Assembly (NCBI RefSeq): GCF_901000735.1
Contig: NC_081547.1
Location: 29,623,382-29,687,381 of the forward strand
From: Corylus avellana
Taxonomy: Eukaryota > Streptophyta > Magnoliopsida > Fagales > Betulaceae
DNA: 64,000 bases
Direction: 5' to 3'
Shown here: piece by piece, positions 36,463 through 48,548 of the stretch
Layout of the letters: every line of letters starts with the position of its first letter
Numbering within the stretch: position 1 is the first letter of the stretch
The notes under the pieces: generated by a model
Database searches by the model: none
What the model was told of the DNA's origin: nothing
The model's input: only the letters and a program-made list of their open reading frames with translations
Position numbers and translations under genes: made by a program

Positions 36463-37597
36463 TAAAAAAAATATATCATTTTGAGTCCTCCTCCAAAAGG
36501 AATTTTTGAACTTTTTAAGGGCGAAATAAAAATTTAAAAAGTTTTTTACCAAACAAATCTAATATTGGCATAACATTTTATCACAAACAAACTCTAAATC
36601 GAGGGACATAAAAACCATGTGAAAATCTCAAGCAAATATCTTTATTACACAATCTAAACATGAACTCTTAGCGCATAGAATCTTAATTTTTCGTCTGATG
36701 CAGTTGGAATTGGAACTGGATACTCTCTTTCTCTCTCTCTCGCGAGTGATGCTAGAAGGCTATGAGACACAGTGACGATTCAAGAATCTTATGGCAACAT
36801 ATATACGATCCTCTCCAAATCAAGGAATAAATTCTAGGATTACAAGTGCTAAAAAGGGCATTCTCAACTTGCTTATTATAAAGATTCTCATTAATAATTA
36901 AGTTTCTAAATCCTGCATTAACCAAAAAGAAGAAGAAGAAGAAGAAGAAGAGATTCTTAGACATTTCTTTATTCGTTTTTGAAAAGGTACAACAAAATTT
37001 GAATTCACGATTAAGGAAAAAATTTTTTTGAATCAAATCTCATCAACAAATAGGTGTTAGAGTTTCTTAACTGCAACATGATGAAAAGAAAATTAACCAA
37101 AATAAACATGATTTGCCCTGAGAATTAAATATAAAAAAAGTTTTCACCGTGATGATGTAATTGATTGCATGGCCAACTTCGAAGACTTGGGCTTTGTTTT
37201 TCCTTTGTTACTGTTCATCACATTTTCTCAAAAAAATCAACATCAAAACATTCTAACTTTTTTTAATTTTTATATCACATTAATCATTTGTTATTATTAT
37301 TCAAATAAAAAAAATCACTACAGAATAAAATTTTTTTTCACTTTTTTATACCTAAAATTCTTACTTTTTTTTTTTCACATCAATCTACGTAACTACAGTG
37401 TCTAGGGAAAATGCTTTGCCAAACAAAGCTTTGTTGGAGGGGCTAGCAGGAAATAATTATTCACCCTTATAATGTAGTTGATTGTAGATGCAGGAAGGTG
37501 TTGAATGTGGGTGCTTGGAGTCACTATACTCTATTTCGGTCTTTCCTATGCGAAGTACTTTTTCCCTTTAATATTAGTCCAGTGTCAACCTTTGATT
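35939..37597. other. Unit 1 non-coding sequence
   Basis: Matches 42725-44760 of unit 2 apart from element insertions there. A (GAA)n run is at 36928-36950. No gene was recognised. Confidence 0.55.
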
Positions 37598-37984
37598 AGA
37601 GCATTCCCAGCAGGCAGCCGTTACCATAAAGCTGCTTCTCTTCCCTACACATAGGAAAAATTTTAAAAAAATCATAAAAACTCACCTATAGCAACTTCCT
37701 TATATCTTCCCTATACATTAAGATTGCTACAGTGTATTGGGTTTAACTGTAGCAATCCACATGATTTATTATAATCATAAAAGGACATTCTTTCTCCTCC
37801 CACACTTTCTTATGCAAAATAAATAAATATAAAAATAAAAAGAAAGTAAACAAAATAATATTTTAATGTTATAGGAAAATATAAAAGAAAGTTATTGTGG
37901 AGTGTATTTGAATAAAGAATCAAAAAGTAGTTTTATTTCTTAAATTTAAGAAAAATTATAGGAAAGCTACTGTGAATACTCTAA
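37598..37984. mobile_element. MITE with AGAGCATTCCCAGCAG ends
   Basis: Left end AGAGCATTCCCAGCAGGC; the reverse complement of the right end is AGAGTATTCACAGTAGCT. The corresponding place in unit 2 (near 44790) has no insert. Related sequence at about 11190-11310 hints at another family member. Flanking TTA/TAA would fit a short target duplication. Confidence 0.6.
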
Positions 37985-40285
37985 GAGACAACCTAACTAC
38001 AATGGCCGGTGGCGCTCAATTCATCTCATTTTAATGAGGTACAACATTTTTCCAGTATCACTGAGTTACAACTCAAGCAGAGTAGTGACGTTGAATTTCT
38101 TGTCTCCTAGTAAGCTGCAGTTATCCCATGTGTAGCGCCTTCCACAGTGACCTCTTTGCCCACAAGGGTACGTGGTTTTGGTACACAATCTGGCCTAGGC
38201 CTGCATTCTCTCTTCAAGAATGGTGGGGTGGCGGGGTAGACGTTGATGTATCACACCAGACACCCCAAATAGGAATTAATAAAGAGCTTTGAAATTTATT
38301 ATGAAATCTTTAATTAATTTCTCATCATCAATATGATCAACCATATACATGATTTTGTCTTCGTGCTAGTGGTCACCAACTAAAGAAAAGTCGCTTATTA
38401 ATTAAGACTTCCCAAACTGATGACGGCCGGATGGAGTCAATTTTTCTCACCAGTATCTTTTACCTTAAATTTGTCTTTTGCTCAATATGTTACCAAGCCT
38501 GCTGCGATTCAGATATGTATAAAGACTAGTAAGAAAAGAAACTACGACTTGCAGTGCATTGACCGATTCTCTAATACTCTCCCATTTTGTGTAAATAAAA
38601 AGATAGAGAAGGTGGAATAATGTAGAAAATACACAGAAAATGACATGACAACGACAAGGTTGACAACTTTGCATTAATTCCGATGGAAAACGGTACAATT
38701 TCCTCCCCCCCCAAATTCCTACTCTTATTTGAAAGCTTCTCACTAGCTATAACAGTGATGGAGATATAAGATATTATATTTTGTTGAACAAGTGCTTCGG
38801 ATTATTATCACTATTACCTCCACAACACCTGCTTTCTCAAACCCACCTCTAGTTTTTGTCAGAATATTAATAAATAATTAAATTAATTATTTTGTATTAA
38901 CTCAAGTTTTTTAGATAATTAGCGATCATTTACTTCCTTTTGCTGGCGGAATCCCCTACTGATCCTGAGCTCTTTGGCCTTCTTATCACAAGCAAAGAAT
39001 TTAAACAAAAAGGGCATGCCATATTCGAACTATATATACGTACGTGGAATAATCTTTCATGAACAAAGTTTGGCATAACCCATATGCATGCCAAATTGTT
39101 CGTTGGAGAATCTTTTCATTTTGCTCTCGGTTTTGTGCTTTTATTCAATTAAAAGGCTATAACTACAGTTGAAGGAATCTTTAGAGAAGCTGGAATGATG
39201 CTTTGTTGAGATCCTTCCAAATGTTGGATGCCTGCCTTGGTTGTATCGCTTATTAACATGATGTGATTTTAGTTGTTTGGTGATGGATTAGCTTCTTTTC
39301 TTTTTCTTGTTCTTTTTAGTCAATCAAATGGCCTTTGTTTCATTCTAAATCGAAAAAATTATCACCATTAAAACAGAGTACAGCACAATTAATTGTTCAC
39401 ATTATGCATCTGAATAATTCGAAAACAAACAAAAAAAAAAAAAAATCAGAGAATTAGTAGTCAAGTTAAACATAAAAAATAGAGGTGAAAAATAGTTTTT
39501 TTTTTTTTTAATTATTAATATTCTTTTTCAAAAACTGTACGTTAGCAATTGTTATTTCAAAAATTGAAGTTAATAATAAAATTTGTAAGTTTCCAAACTT
39601 CGTGCTCTGCTACTTAATATTATTGCATGCAGTGGGGTCCCATACTTGCTTATTAGCAATTTAATATTGCCCAAATTGCTAAACATCTCCATCCGCCTTG
39701 AAATAAATTTCAAGAAAATTTATGTAAGGAGATTGAAAACTAAAGACGTATATAAAAATCAGTAAATTAAAGTGGGCGCAGCCATCCAAATATGAAAAAA
39801 GAATTATGGCCCTTTTAATTCATTCATGTTGCGATTACGTACGTGACCACCTTAAATCTTAATATATACGTATTAACTTACATGGAAAATTGCTAATAGT
39901 AGCGTCTTGCAAAAAGAAAAGAAGGTAGAGTCGTTAAGCAATAAAAACAGACAATGCCCAAAAAAAGGGAAAATATGAAACTAGAATTTGGCTTAGAAAT
40001 AAGAAAATTATGCCATTCAGTTTCCTCACCATTTTATCAAAAATTTTTATTTATTTTTAATGTTTATTTAGAAAAGCAATAATAAAATGATATAAATTAA
40101 AAGGTATATCAAGGCATGGCAAAAATCGTATGACAATCACATGCTAATATCTCTATTGCATAATCCAAACACGGGATTACAATGGGATATGATGACCAAT
40201 AGGAATATTCCACCGTCATGGTTCCACCTACCTGGCTCGACTCCGGCACACACTCGGACAACAAAGACAAAACCAAAAGATAAAG
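37985..40285. other. Unit 1 non-coding sequence upstream of the MITE
   Basis: Aligned with 44800-48380 of unit 2. Short ORFs in both units are not conserved in frame (a 46-base difference lies near 38505/45280), so I do not call a gene. Confidence 0.5.
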
Positions 40286-40456
40286 AGAAATATTAGGGAG
40301 CCAAACAAATGAATTCATAAAAGTTTTTAAACTGACGTGGCAAGGGTTTTTAAATTTAAAAAATGTAATTCTCTCTTCCTTGTCTACACTTACGGTTTAT
40401 CACATTGAAAATTTTTATAAATTTTATTTATTTGATTCCCTTAACACTTTTCAATG
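40286..40456. mobile_element. Small MITE, family 2 (171 bp)
   Basis: Flanked by AAGATAAAG (40277-40285) and AAGATAAAAG (40457-40466), a 9-bp target duplication with one extra A. Unit 2 has the empty site GAAAGATAAAGGGCAC at about 48362. The ends are partly inverted (TTAGGGAGCCAAACAAATGAA against the complement of TTTATTTGATTCCCTTAACAC). Related copies at 45810-45996 and 62689-62848. It lies just downstream of the WUN1-like gene. Confidence 0.75.
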
Positions 40457-40648
40457 AAGATAAAAGCACACAAAACACAAACCTAAAACCAAAACACTAC
40501 CTAATTAAGTACGGAATCACATCTCTCTACTTGGTGTACATTCCGGGATTCCAGCTCAGCCCATAAATTAACCCTTTTATTTATTGTAATATATGGGAAT
40601 AGTACTAACAGCTGTAGCGGATCGGACAGATGGAGAGAGCGATATTTA

Positions 40649-41323
40649 TTATATTGCCAGGAGCAGACCCGGCACGGACTTTCCGACCCGACTAGAGACG
40701 CTGCTTTCCCAAAGGGTCGGGCAATGGAGTGAGGTGATCTCAGCCTTCGATGATGCTGATGACGTGGACGCGAAATTCGACTTGGAGGGTGAAGATGGGC
40801 TGGTGTTTCCGAGGCGGGTGACGGTGAGGGACGTGTTGACGTACTCCCTGAGTTGAGTAATTACCCCATCAGAGACGGTCCAGGCGTGGACCCAGGAAAT
40901 GGAGCAGGCGCGATCGCAGCCCTCGACGAGGACAGTGGGCCCGAAGGAGGTTATGGACTGGGGGATGAAGCTAAAGGACGAGGCAGAGGCTGTAGCACTG
41001 CCGGTGAGAAGTTGCATCAAGAACTGATGAGATGGCGGACCATGGAACCACCACTCGAGGTCGGTGGCGACGATCTGGTGCACAGTGGCCACGTCGCGGG
41101 TGCTCAGGGCGTCATAGAGGGCGAGAACTACCCTTTGGTTACTAGAAGAATCACTTTCTTCCTGAGCTTCCTGAGAGTTAGCCAGTTTTAGCCGAAGCCC
41201 AGGTGGGTGCCTAGGTGGAGGGTCTTTGTTTTGGATGGAGAACGAAAGAGAGACAGAGGAAGAAATACAAAAGCTCCTGACAGGGCAAAAGCCGAAGAGA
41301 AACGCTGATCTTTGATAAGCCAT
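40649..41323 (-). CDS. WUN1-like wound-induced protein, copy 1, chimeric 5' end
   Basis: One exon, 224 residues from the ATG at 41323. Residues from about 65 on form an NTF2/SnoaL-like cone fold typical of WUN1/SAG20-type proteins (VVLALYDALSTRDVATVHQI, LEWWFHGPPSHQF, SISWVHAWTVSDGVITQLRE, VGKSVPGLLLAI at the C-terminus). The family is induced by wounding and senescence; its biochemical role is not established. The first four codons (ATGGCTTATCAA) come from the duplicated flank and not from the gene: the tandem junction at 41305-41309 cuts the 5' leader, so the promoter and TATA box seen in copy 2 are missing here. The new ATG opens a frame through the former leader into the domain. Expression is uncertain. 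An alternative start is the internal Met in FLMQLLTG. Confidence 0.75.
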   Translation of the reverse strand: MAYQRSAFLFGFCPVRSFCISSSVSLSFSIQNKDPPPRHPPGLRLKLANSQEAQEESDSSSNQRVVLALYDALSTRDVATVHQIVATDLEWWFHGPPSHQFLMQLLTGSATASASSFSFIPQSITSFGPTVLVEGCDRACSISWVHAWTVSDGVITQLREYVNTSLTVTRLGNTSPSSPSKSNFASTSSASSKAEITSLHCPTLWESSVSSRVGKSVPGLLLAI

Positions 41324-41686
41324 TCATTAACATGCATGTACGTCGCTAATTTATTAAATTAACATACGTTTAAAATGCATATAATCTTACTTATACTTAT
41401 ATAATCTTACTTATACTTATGTTTTCAACAGAAATGTTAGAAATTGGATGCATTTCCACCGACCCCAAGGAAAAACTTTGTCATGATTAATGCCTTTTCT
41501 ACCAACAGGGTTAAGCAAATTGCTACATATTCTTTCACATTTAATGCCATGAACAAGTTTAGCAATCGGTAAACTAGCTACTATACCGGACCTTCAATCG
41601 GAAGGTCAATGGTCGGTTTTGACTCCAGTAACCAAAACAGACAGCAGAGATTGACCCACACGACATATGCTATTGTCACACATGCA

Positions 41687-42720
41687 CAGTGACAGACGCA
41701 GGATTTTTTCTACGTGGGGGCATTTTTTTAATGAATAAAATACAAAAAATATTTTTTTTGTCTTCTTTTCGCATTGCTGTATTTTTTTAATGAATACAAA
41801 AATATAACGAACTGAATAAGTGAATAATTCAACAAATTTTTTAATTATGTTTTAAAACATATAAATATAACTTACAATTTGTTTTGTCACTACTAGTGCT
41901 AATTCAATTATTATATTTGTAGATATGTTCTTCGAATTTAGTCTTTATCACTAGGATGATAATCGCACTTTTTTTTCTTTTTTTTTTTTTCCTGAAGCAA
42001 GGATCTCTACATAGATTTACTAAATCTACTTCAACACGAGATTGTTTAGAATTTGATTGGAGGTCAATAGAATCGTTATTTTTCTCCATAATTTCAGACA
42101 ACTACAATTATATATTTATACAATTAAAATATGAAAAAAAAATTATATAAATTCATAAATAATTAAATATAAAAACAATTAGGAAAAATAGGCTTAATAG
42201 CAATATAATTATATAAATATTAAGACAATTCATTTAAAAGAACAATTATTTTTACCAAGCACGCGTGTTTTATTTTTACAAAATTTTTTATTTTGTTTTT
42301 AATTTACACAGCCGTTGTTCCTCACTTTAGGCTTGGCTTCTTTTTTTTTCTCTTTTTTTTTTTAACTTACACGGCTGCTGTTCCCCATCATTCTTTAATT
42401 TTTTTTTTATTGTTTTGTTTATATTTGTTGCAGCCTGTCCCCACTCCCCAGTCAATATTCCTAAAAAGAAAACGCACCGTTTGAAGTACAATTTGTTGTC
42501 TTCTTCCTTCCATTCGTCTGAAACACAAAGTTTCTAAATTTTTTCAAATTTCATTTTACGAAGGGGCATAATATATGGCTGAAGCATGAGGGAGATGGCA
42601 TAATCATGGCTTATGGGCATACTTATGCCTGAAAGAGGGTATAATCACGGCTGAGGGGCATACAAAAAAATTTTACCAAGGGCAAGGAGTGCCCCCAGTC
42701 GACCCCTGGATCCGCCCCTG
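41687..42720. mobile_element. Non-autonomous hAT element (1034 bp)
   Basis: Perfect 8-bp target duplication CACATGCA at 41679-41686 and 42721-42728. Ends CAGTGACAGACGCAGGAT and, on the other strand, CAGGGGCGGATCCAGGGG, the usual plant hAT terminal sequence. AT-rich interior without transposase. Unit 1 has the uninserted site near 35936-35945. Confidence 0.88.
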
Positions 42721-42995
42721 CACATGCATGACATTCACATGATGCAGGAGAGCATTTACTTGTGATGACCGTAAGCTTACGTGTCGCTCGTTTTCCTCCA
42801 TCTACATTTCCTACAATCCTCTTGATATTTATTAAAGACTAGATGAATAACTGTTTCCTCCATTAATAAGAAGGTTGAAAACTTACAAAAAGTACATTTC
42901 AAAACCAAGAAATTGTCTACTCTATTCAATAAATTGAGATTTACATTTGACGACCTAAGAGGCTACGACCATGGGAGGGAAACAAGGATAAAGGT

Positions 42996-43166
42996 GGCTA
43001 TGTTTGCCAACAGCCGGGCCGGCACTGCACTGTTTCAGCTACAGTGCCAAAAAAAAAAAATTAAGATGAAAAAGTCAATTTTTGCTGCCACCTGTCAGTT
43101 GGCACTGTAGCTGGAACAGTGCTGTTCCGGCTACAGTGCCGGTCCTGACTGGGGGCAAACGAAGCC
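42996..43166. mobile_element. TIR MITE with CCGGCACTG motifs (171 bp)
   Basis: Left end GGCTATGTTTGCCAACAGCC then GGGCCGGCACTG; complement of the right end GGCTTCGTTTGCCCCCAGTC then AGGACCGGCACTG. Several copies of CTACAGTGCC lie inside. Unit 1 lacks it near 36205. Flanking GGT on both sides may be a 3-bp target duplication. Confidence 0.7.
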
Positions 43167-43333
43167 GGTATATATTTGGGGATAGAAGAAAGAACATGTG
43201 AAAAGTCAAATTATTTTTTAATAGAAAACCCTATACGGGAACGATATATATACCATTTAAGTTTAAAGTGTTGTTGTCATCGTAGGAGACTAGAGCGTGC
43301 ATGACATCCTAGAAGGAAATAAGAAAACTCAAT

Positions 43334-43739
43334 GGGAAAATTACAGTTTACCCCTTCAAAGTTGACAGCGTTTTTCAATTCGAACACCAAAGTTTTAATT
43401 TTTGCAATCCACCCCCTCAAAGTTTCAAATTTTTGCAATTTGACCAATTTTATCCAAAACTTTCCATATTGCCCATAATTTTTATTTTTTAAAAAATAAA
43501 AAATAAAAAAATAAAAAAATTCAAGGACATTTGGTCATTTTTGCACCCCCAAATTTGTTTTTGTTTTCATAAAAAACAAAGAAATAAAAATAAAAATCAG
43601 GGGCAAATGGAAATTTTGAGATGATATTGGTCGAATTGAAAAAAAATTGAAACTTTGTGGGGGTAGATTGCAAAAATTGAAATTTTGATGTTCGAATTGA
43701 AAAACGTTGTCAACTTTGGGGGTAAACTGTAATTTTCCC
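43334..43739. mobile_element. Long-TIR MITE, Mutator-type (406 bp)
   Basis: Ends GGGAAAATTACAGTTTACCC and its complement, with inverted repeats over 100 bases long. Flanks AAACTCAAT (43325-43333) and ATACTCAAT (43740-43748) form a 9-bp target duplication with one mismatch. Unit 1 has the empty site AAAACTTAATTATTG near 36335. Confidence 0.85.
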
Positions 43740-45650
43740 ATACTCAATTATTGTGTCATCAATCACTATCCACTTTTCTAAAAAAAAAATTAAAAGTTTA
43801 ATTTTTCTATACAAAAAATCTTTTTTTTTAAAAAAAAATCTCATTTTCAGTCATCGAAAATGCAGTTTTGAAATTTTTTTTAGGGAAAAAAATGTAATGT
43901 TTTTAACTAAACTAACCAAATATTGTCCCAAACAAGCTCTAAATTGAGGGACATAAAAACCATGTGAAATGTCAAGCAAATATCTTTATTACACAATCCG
44001 AACATGAACTCTTAACAATATACATTTTATTGCGTGGAGTGCATGGAATTTTAATTTTGCGTTTGATGCAGTTGGAATTGGAACTGGATCCTCTCTCTCT
44101 CAGGAGTGATGCTAGAAGGCTATGAGACACAGTGACGATTCAAGAATCTTATGACAACATACGATCCTCGATCTCTAAATCAAGGAATAAATTCTAAGAT
44201 TACAAGTGCAAAAAAAGCATTCTCAACTTGCTTATTATAAAGATTCTCATTAATCAACATGATACAGCGAATGGAGTTAACTTAATTAAGTTTCTAAATA
44301 TTGCATTAACCAAGAAGAAGAAGAAATTATTAGAAATTTCATTATTCGTTTTTAAAAAGGTACGACAAAATTTGAATTCACGATTTAGCCTCTCCTTAAT
44401 TTTTGTAAGGAAAAAAAATATTTGAATCAAATCTCATCAACAAATACGTGATATAGTTTTTAACTGCAACATGACGAAAAAAATTAACCAAAGTAAACAT
44501 GATTTGCTATGAGAATTTTATATATATATATATATATATTCACCCTCATTATGTAGTTGATCGCATGGTCAACTTTATCACGAATGCCTATTAAAGAGAT
44601 GGAGAGTAAGCTCGAAGACTTATTGGAGGGGCGGCGGGAAATAATTATTCACCCTTAGGATGTAATTGATTGCACATGCAAGAGTGTGTTGAATGTGTAT
44701 ACTTAGAGACTTGAGTCACTCTACTCATTTTCTTATGCAAAGTACTTTTTTTTAATCTCTAACCGTATTCAGGTGTCATTCTTTGATAAGGCATGACTCT
44801 AACTACGCATGTGCTCAATTCACGTCATTTGGTGAGGTACAACCTAGCTTTGTCAAGTGTCACTAGGGTATGACTGAAACAAAATACTAGTGTCGAATTT
44901 TCTGTCTCCTGGCTAGTAGGTGTTGAATTTCATGGCTGCAACTACAACATTTTCCTTACACATTTGGGTTTACAATCTGGCCTAGCTAGGCCTGCGTTCT
45001 TATCTCTTCAAGAATGGTGGGGTGGATGCTTGATATATCGTACCCCAATTGGGAAATAATAAATAGCTTTGAAATTTATTATGAAATCTTTAATTAATTT
45101 CTCGTCAATGACTCAATATGATCAACCATACACGATTTTAGTCTTCGTGCTTGTGGTCACCAACTAAAGAAAAGTCGCTTAAAGACTTTCGAAGTGATGA
45201 CCGGATGGAGTCAATTTTTCTCACCATTATCTTTTTTCCCCGAATTTGTCTGTTGCTCAATATGTTACCAAGCCTGCTGAGATCATATTTGATAGGTTTC
45301 ACGATAAGGACACGACGCACCCAACTATTCAGATATGTATAAAGACTAGTAAGAAAAGAAACTACAACTTGCACTGCAATTACCAATTCTCTAATACTAT
45401 CCCATCTTGTGTAAATAAAAAGATAGAGAAGGTGGAATAATGTAGAAAATACACAGAAAATGACATGACAACGACAAGGTTGATAACTTGGCATTAATTC
45501 TGATGGAAAACGGTACAATTTCCCCCCCAAATTCTTACTCTTATTTGAAAGCTTCCCACTAGCTATAACAGTGATGGAGATTATAAAATATTATATTTTG
45601 TTGAATAAGTGCTTCGGATTATCACCATTACCTCCACAAGACCAACTTTT

Positions 45651-46136
45651 TTTGAAGGGGACGATAGCAATTCAACTATTTTGTTCAACTTTTGTCTAAC
45701 TTTTGTCCTTTATTTTTTTATTTATTTTTTTTAAATAAAATAGAAAATGAAAAAAAAATATCTGATGCAATAATATCCATGTTTGATCCTTCTTTTATTT
45801 AGTATTTTTAAAAGGGGAGTGCTAAGGAGTCAAACAAATGAACCCAACAAAATTTTCAAACTGATATGGCAGACCGTGAGTGGCAAACAATTGAGGGAGA
45901 ATTGCTTTTTTTTTTTTAATTTAAAAACCCTTGCCACATTAGTTTATAAATTTTTCTAGATTCATTTGTTTGGCTTTCTAGCACTTCTCTTTTAAAAAAA
46001 ATAAAAAATGGTAATTTTCTTCCTAATAATGTCAATTTTTTTTTCATTTTCATTTTTTTTTTAAATTGAAAAAGAAGGCAAAAATTGGAGACAAGTTGGG
46101 CAAAATAGTTGGGCCTTTAAAATTTTCCTTTTTTGA
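45651..46136. mobile_element. MITE carrying a nested family-2 MITE
   Basis: Outer ends share CAACTATTTTG-YYCAACTT in inverse orientation (45674 onward and 46095-46113). Unit 1 has continuous sequence here (TTTCTCAAACCCACC near 38837). Inside, 45810-45996 is a second element with GGGGAGTGCTAAGGAGTCAA and the inverse of GCTTTCTAGCACTTCTCTT, of the same family as 40286-40456. Confidence 0.65.
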
Positions 46137-46712
46137 ATCAATCTCAAACCCACCTTTAGTTTTTGTCAGAATATTAATAAATAATTAAACTAATTATTTT
46201 GTATTAACTTAATATTTTTAGATAACTAGCGATTATTTACTTCTCATTTTAATAAAATATTTCTTTTTGTTGGCTGAATCCCCTAATGATCCTGGGTTCT
46301 TTGGCCTTCTCATCACAAGTAACGAATTTAAACAAAAAGGGCATGCCATATTCGAACTATATATATGTGGAATAATCTTTCATGAACAAAGTTTGGCATA
46401 ACCCATATGCCAAATTGTTCCTTGGAGAATCTTTTCCTTTTCCTCTCGGTTTTGTGCTTTTATTCAATTAAAAGGATATGACTACGGTTCAAGGAATATT
46501 TAGACAAGCTGGAATGATGCTTTGCTGAGATCCTTCCAAATGTTGGATGCCTGCCTTGGTTGTATCGCTAATCAATTTGTAAAAAAAATAATTAACATGA
46601 TGTGATTTTAGTTGTTTGGTGATGGATTAGTCACCAAACAAATGGATTAGTTGTTTCTTTTCTTTTTCTTTTTCTTTTTCTTTTTCCTTTTAGTCAATCA
46701 AATGGATTTTTT

Positions 46713-47203
46713 TGGGTTAAATTCAATTTACCCATTGAACTTTCATGAGTTTTTTTATTCGAATCTCAATGTTTAAAAATTGGCAATGTACTTCATAATA
46801 TTTTAAAAAATTTCAATTCAGACTTTCCGTTACTAATTTTCGTCTAATTGGACGGAAATCATCCCATGTACGTGCGTCTCATCTGGGATTTTGATACCGT
46901 CTATTTTAATTTTGCCCTCATTAAAACCTATGAAATTACGTAATTACCTTCAATTTTATAGGTTTTAATGAAGATAATTACGTAATTTTATAGGTTTTAA
47001 TGAAAACAAAATTGGAATAGAGGGCATCAAAATCCCGCGCGAGACGCTTGTGGGATGATTTCTGTCCAATTAGATGAAAATTAGTAACGGAGGGTCTGAA
47101 TTAAAAGTTTTTGAAACATTATGAGGGTACATTGCCAATTTTTAAACATTGATGTTCGAATTGAAAAACTCCTTAAACTTCATAGGGTAAAGTGAATTTT
47201 TCC
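46713..47203. mobile_element. Long-TIR MITE (about 490 bp)
   Basis: Left GGGTTAAATTCAATTTACCC; right complement GGAAAAATTCACTTTACCC. Long inverted repeats include TTAAAAATTGGCAATGTAC and GTTACTAATTTTCGTCTAAT with their complements. Unit 1 (near 39335) has continuous sequence, so this insertion is specific to unit 2. Confidence 0.75.
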
Positions 47204-48548
47204 ATACTTTTTTTCGTTCCAAAATCGAAAAAATTGTCCCCATCAAAATAGAGTTCACACTATGCATGTGAATAATTAGAAATTAGCCTCACTTTCCTGT
47301 TTTGAGTAGAAAAAAAAAAACAAAACAAAAAACAAAAAAAATATATATATATTACTCCCATTTTCAGCAACTTGATATGAAACGTTTGAATACCTCTAGT
47401 GTCCTTTTCCAGAGGCTTAGGTGCTTTGTCAGCTCTGGCTCGCTTGAATGATCAGAAATTGCCAAACGCGGCTTCTACAATATCATATCCAATTATCCAT
47501 GACATCGATTATGGGATTCGAAAACAAACAAAAAAATCAGAGAATTGTCAAGTTAAACATAAAAAAAAATAGAGGTGAAAAGTAGTTTAAAAAAAAAAAG
47601 CTATTTCAAGAATAACATTTGTAAGTTAATAATTAAAGTTAGCAATTATTATTTAAAAAAATTAAAGTTAATAATAACATTTGTAAGTATTCATACTTTG
47701 TACTTTGAGACTTATTATTAATGCAGTGGGTTCCATACTTTCCATATTAGCAATTTATTGCCCTGATTGCTAACGCCTTAAAATAAATTTCAAGAAAATA
47801 TATAAAAATCAGCAAAGTGGGCGCAGCCATCCAAATATGAAAAAAGAATTATAGCCCTTTCATTCATGTTGCGATTACGTGACCACCTTAATCTTAACAA
47901 GTATTAACTCACATGGAAAATTGCTAATAGTAGCGTGTTGACATAATCATATTTTGTATAAATTGGTCTGACTTGTTTTCTTACTCAGCAATTGCGTCTT
48001 GCAAAAAGAAAAGATGGTAGAGTCGTTAAGCGATAAAAACGGACAACGCCCAGAAAAGGGAAAACATGAAACCAGAATTTGGGTTAGAAATAAGAAAATT
48101 ATGCCATTCGGTTTCCTCACCATTTTATCAATTTTTTTTTTTTTAATGTTTAGTTAGAAAAGCAATAATAAAATTATATATAAATTAAAAGGGGATCAAG
48201 GCATCACAAAAATCGTATGACAATCACATGCTATTATCTTTATTGCATAATCCAGACACGGGATTACAATGGGATATGATGACCAATAGGAATATTCCAC
48301 CGTCATGGTTCCACCTACCCGACCCGACTCCAGCGCACACGCTGACAACAAAGACAAAACCGAAAGATAAAGGGCACACAAAACACAAACCCAAAACCAA
48401 ACACGACCTAGTTAAGTACGGAATTACATCTCTCTAGTTGGTGTAAATTCCGGGATTCCAGCTCAGCCCATAAAACCCTTTTATTTAGTGTAATATATGG
48501 GAATTTTACTAACGGCTGTAGCGGATCGGAGAGATAGAGAGAGCGATA
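47204..48548. other. Unit 2 non-coding sequence downstream of WUN1 copy 2
   Basis: Aligned with 39345-40640 of unit 1. No gene. Confidence 0.5.

Larger units (their letters stand above)
30003..41309. repeat. WUN1 tandem segment, unit 1 (with gaps inside)
   Basis: Begins CTTTCATAAGCC-TTCATTAACATG and ends in the 5' leader of the first WUN1-like gene. It aligns with unit 2 (41310-49206) through many blocks, for example AGCAATCGGTAAACTAGCTA, TCGCTCGTTTTC, GAGACACAGTGACGATTCAA, AGTAGCGTCTTGCAAAAAG and the WUN1 gene. Its true length is overstated because it includes the element and misplaced contig at 30226-35534. Confidence 0.9.

Noticed and set aside
36720..36960. (CT)n and (GAA)n runs considered as a CRISPR-like or satellite array
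   Set aside because: Simple microsatellites; no spaced repeats occur anywhere in the window.
40853..41191. 112-residue plus-strand ORF, conserved at 48753-49091
   Set aside because: It is the antisense shadow of the WUN1-like exon; GC-rich coding sequence often leaves the opposite strand open.
45138..45530. 130-residue minus-strand ORF with a paralog at 38465-38743
   Set aside because: The two copies differ by frame-disrupting indels and lack recognisable domain features, so it behaves as non-coding sequence.
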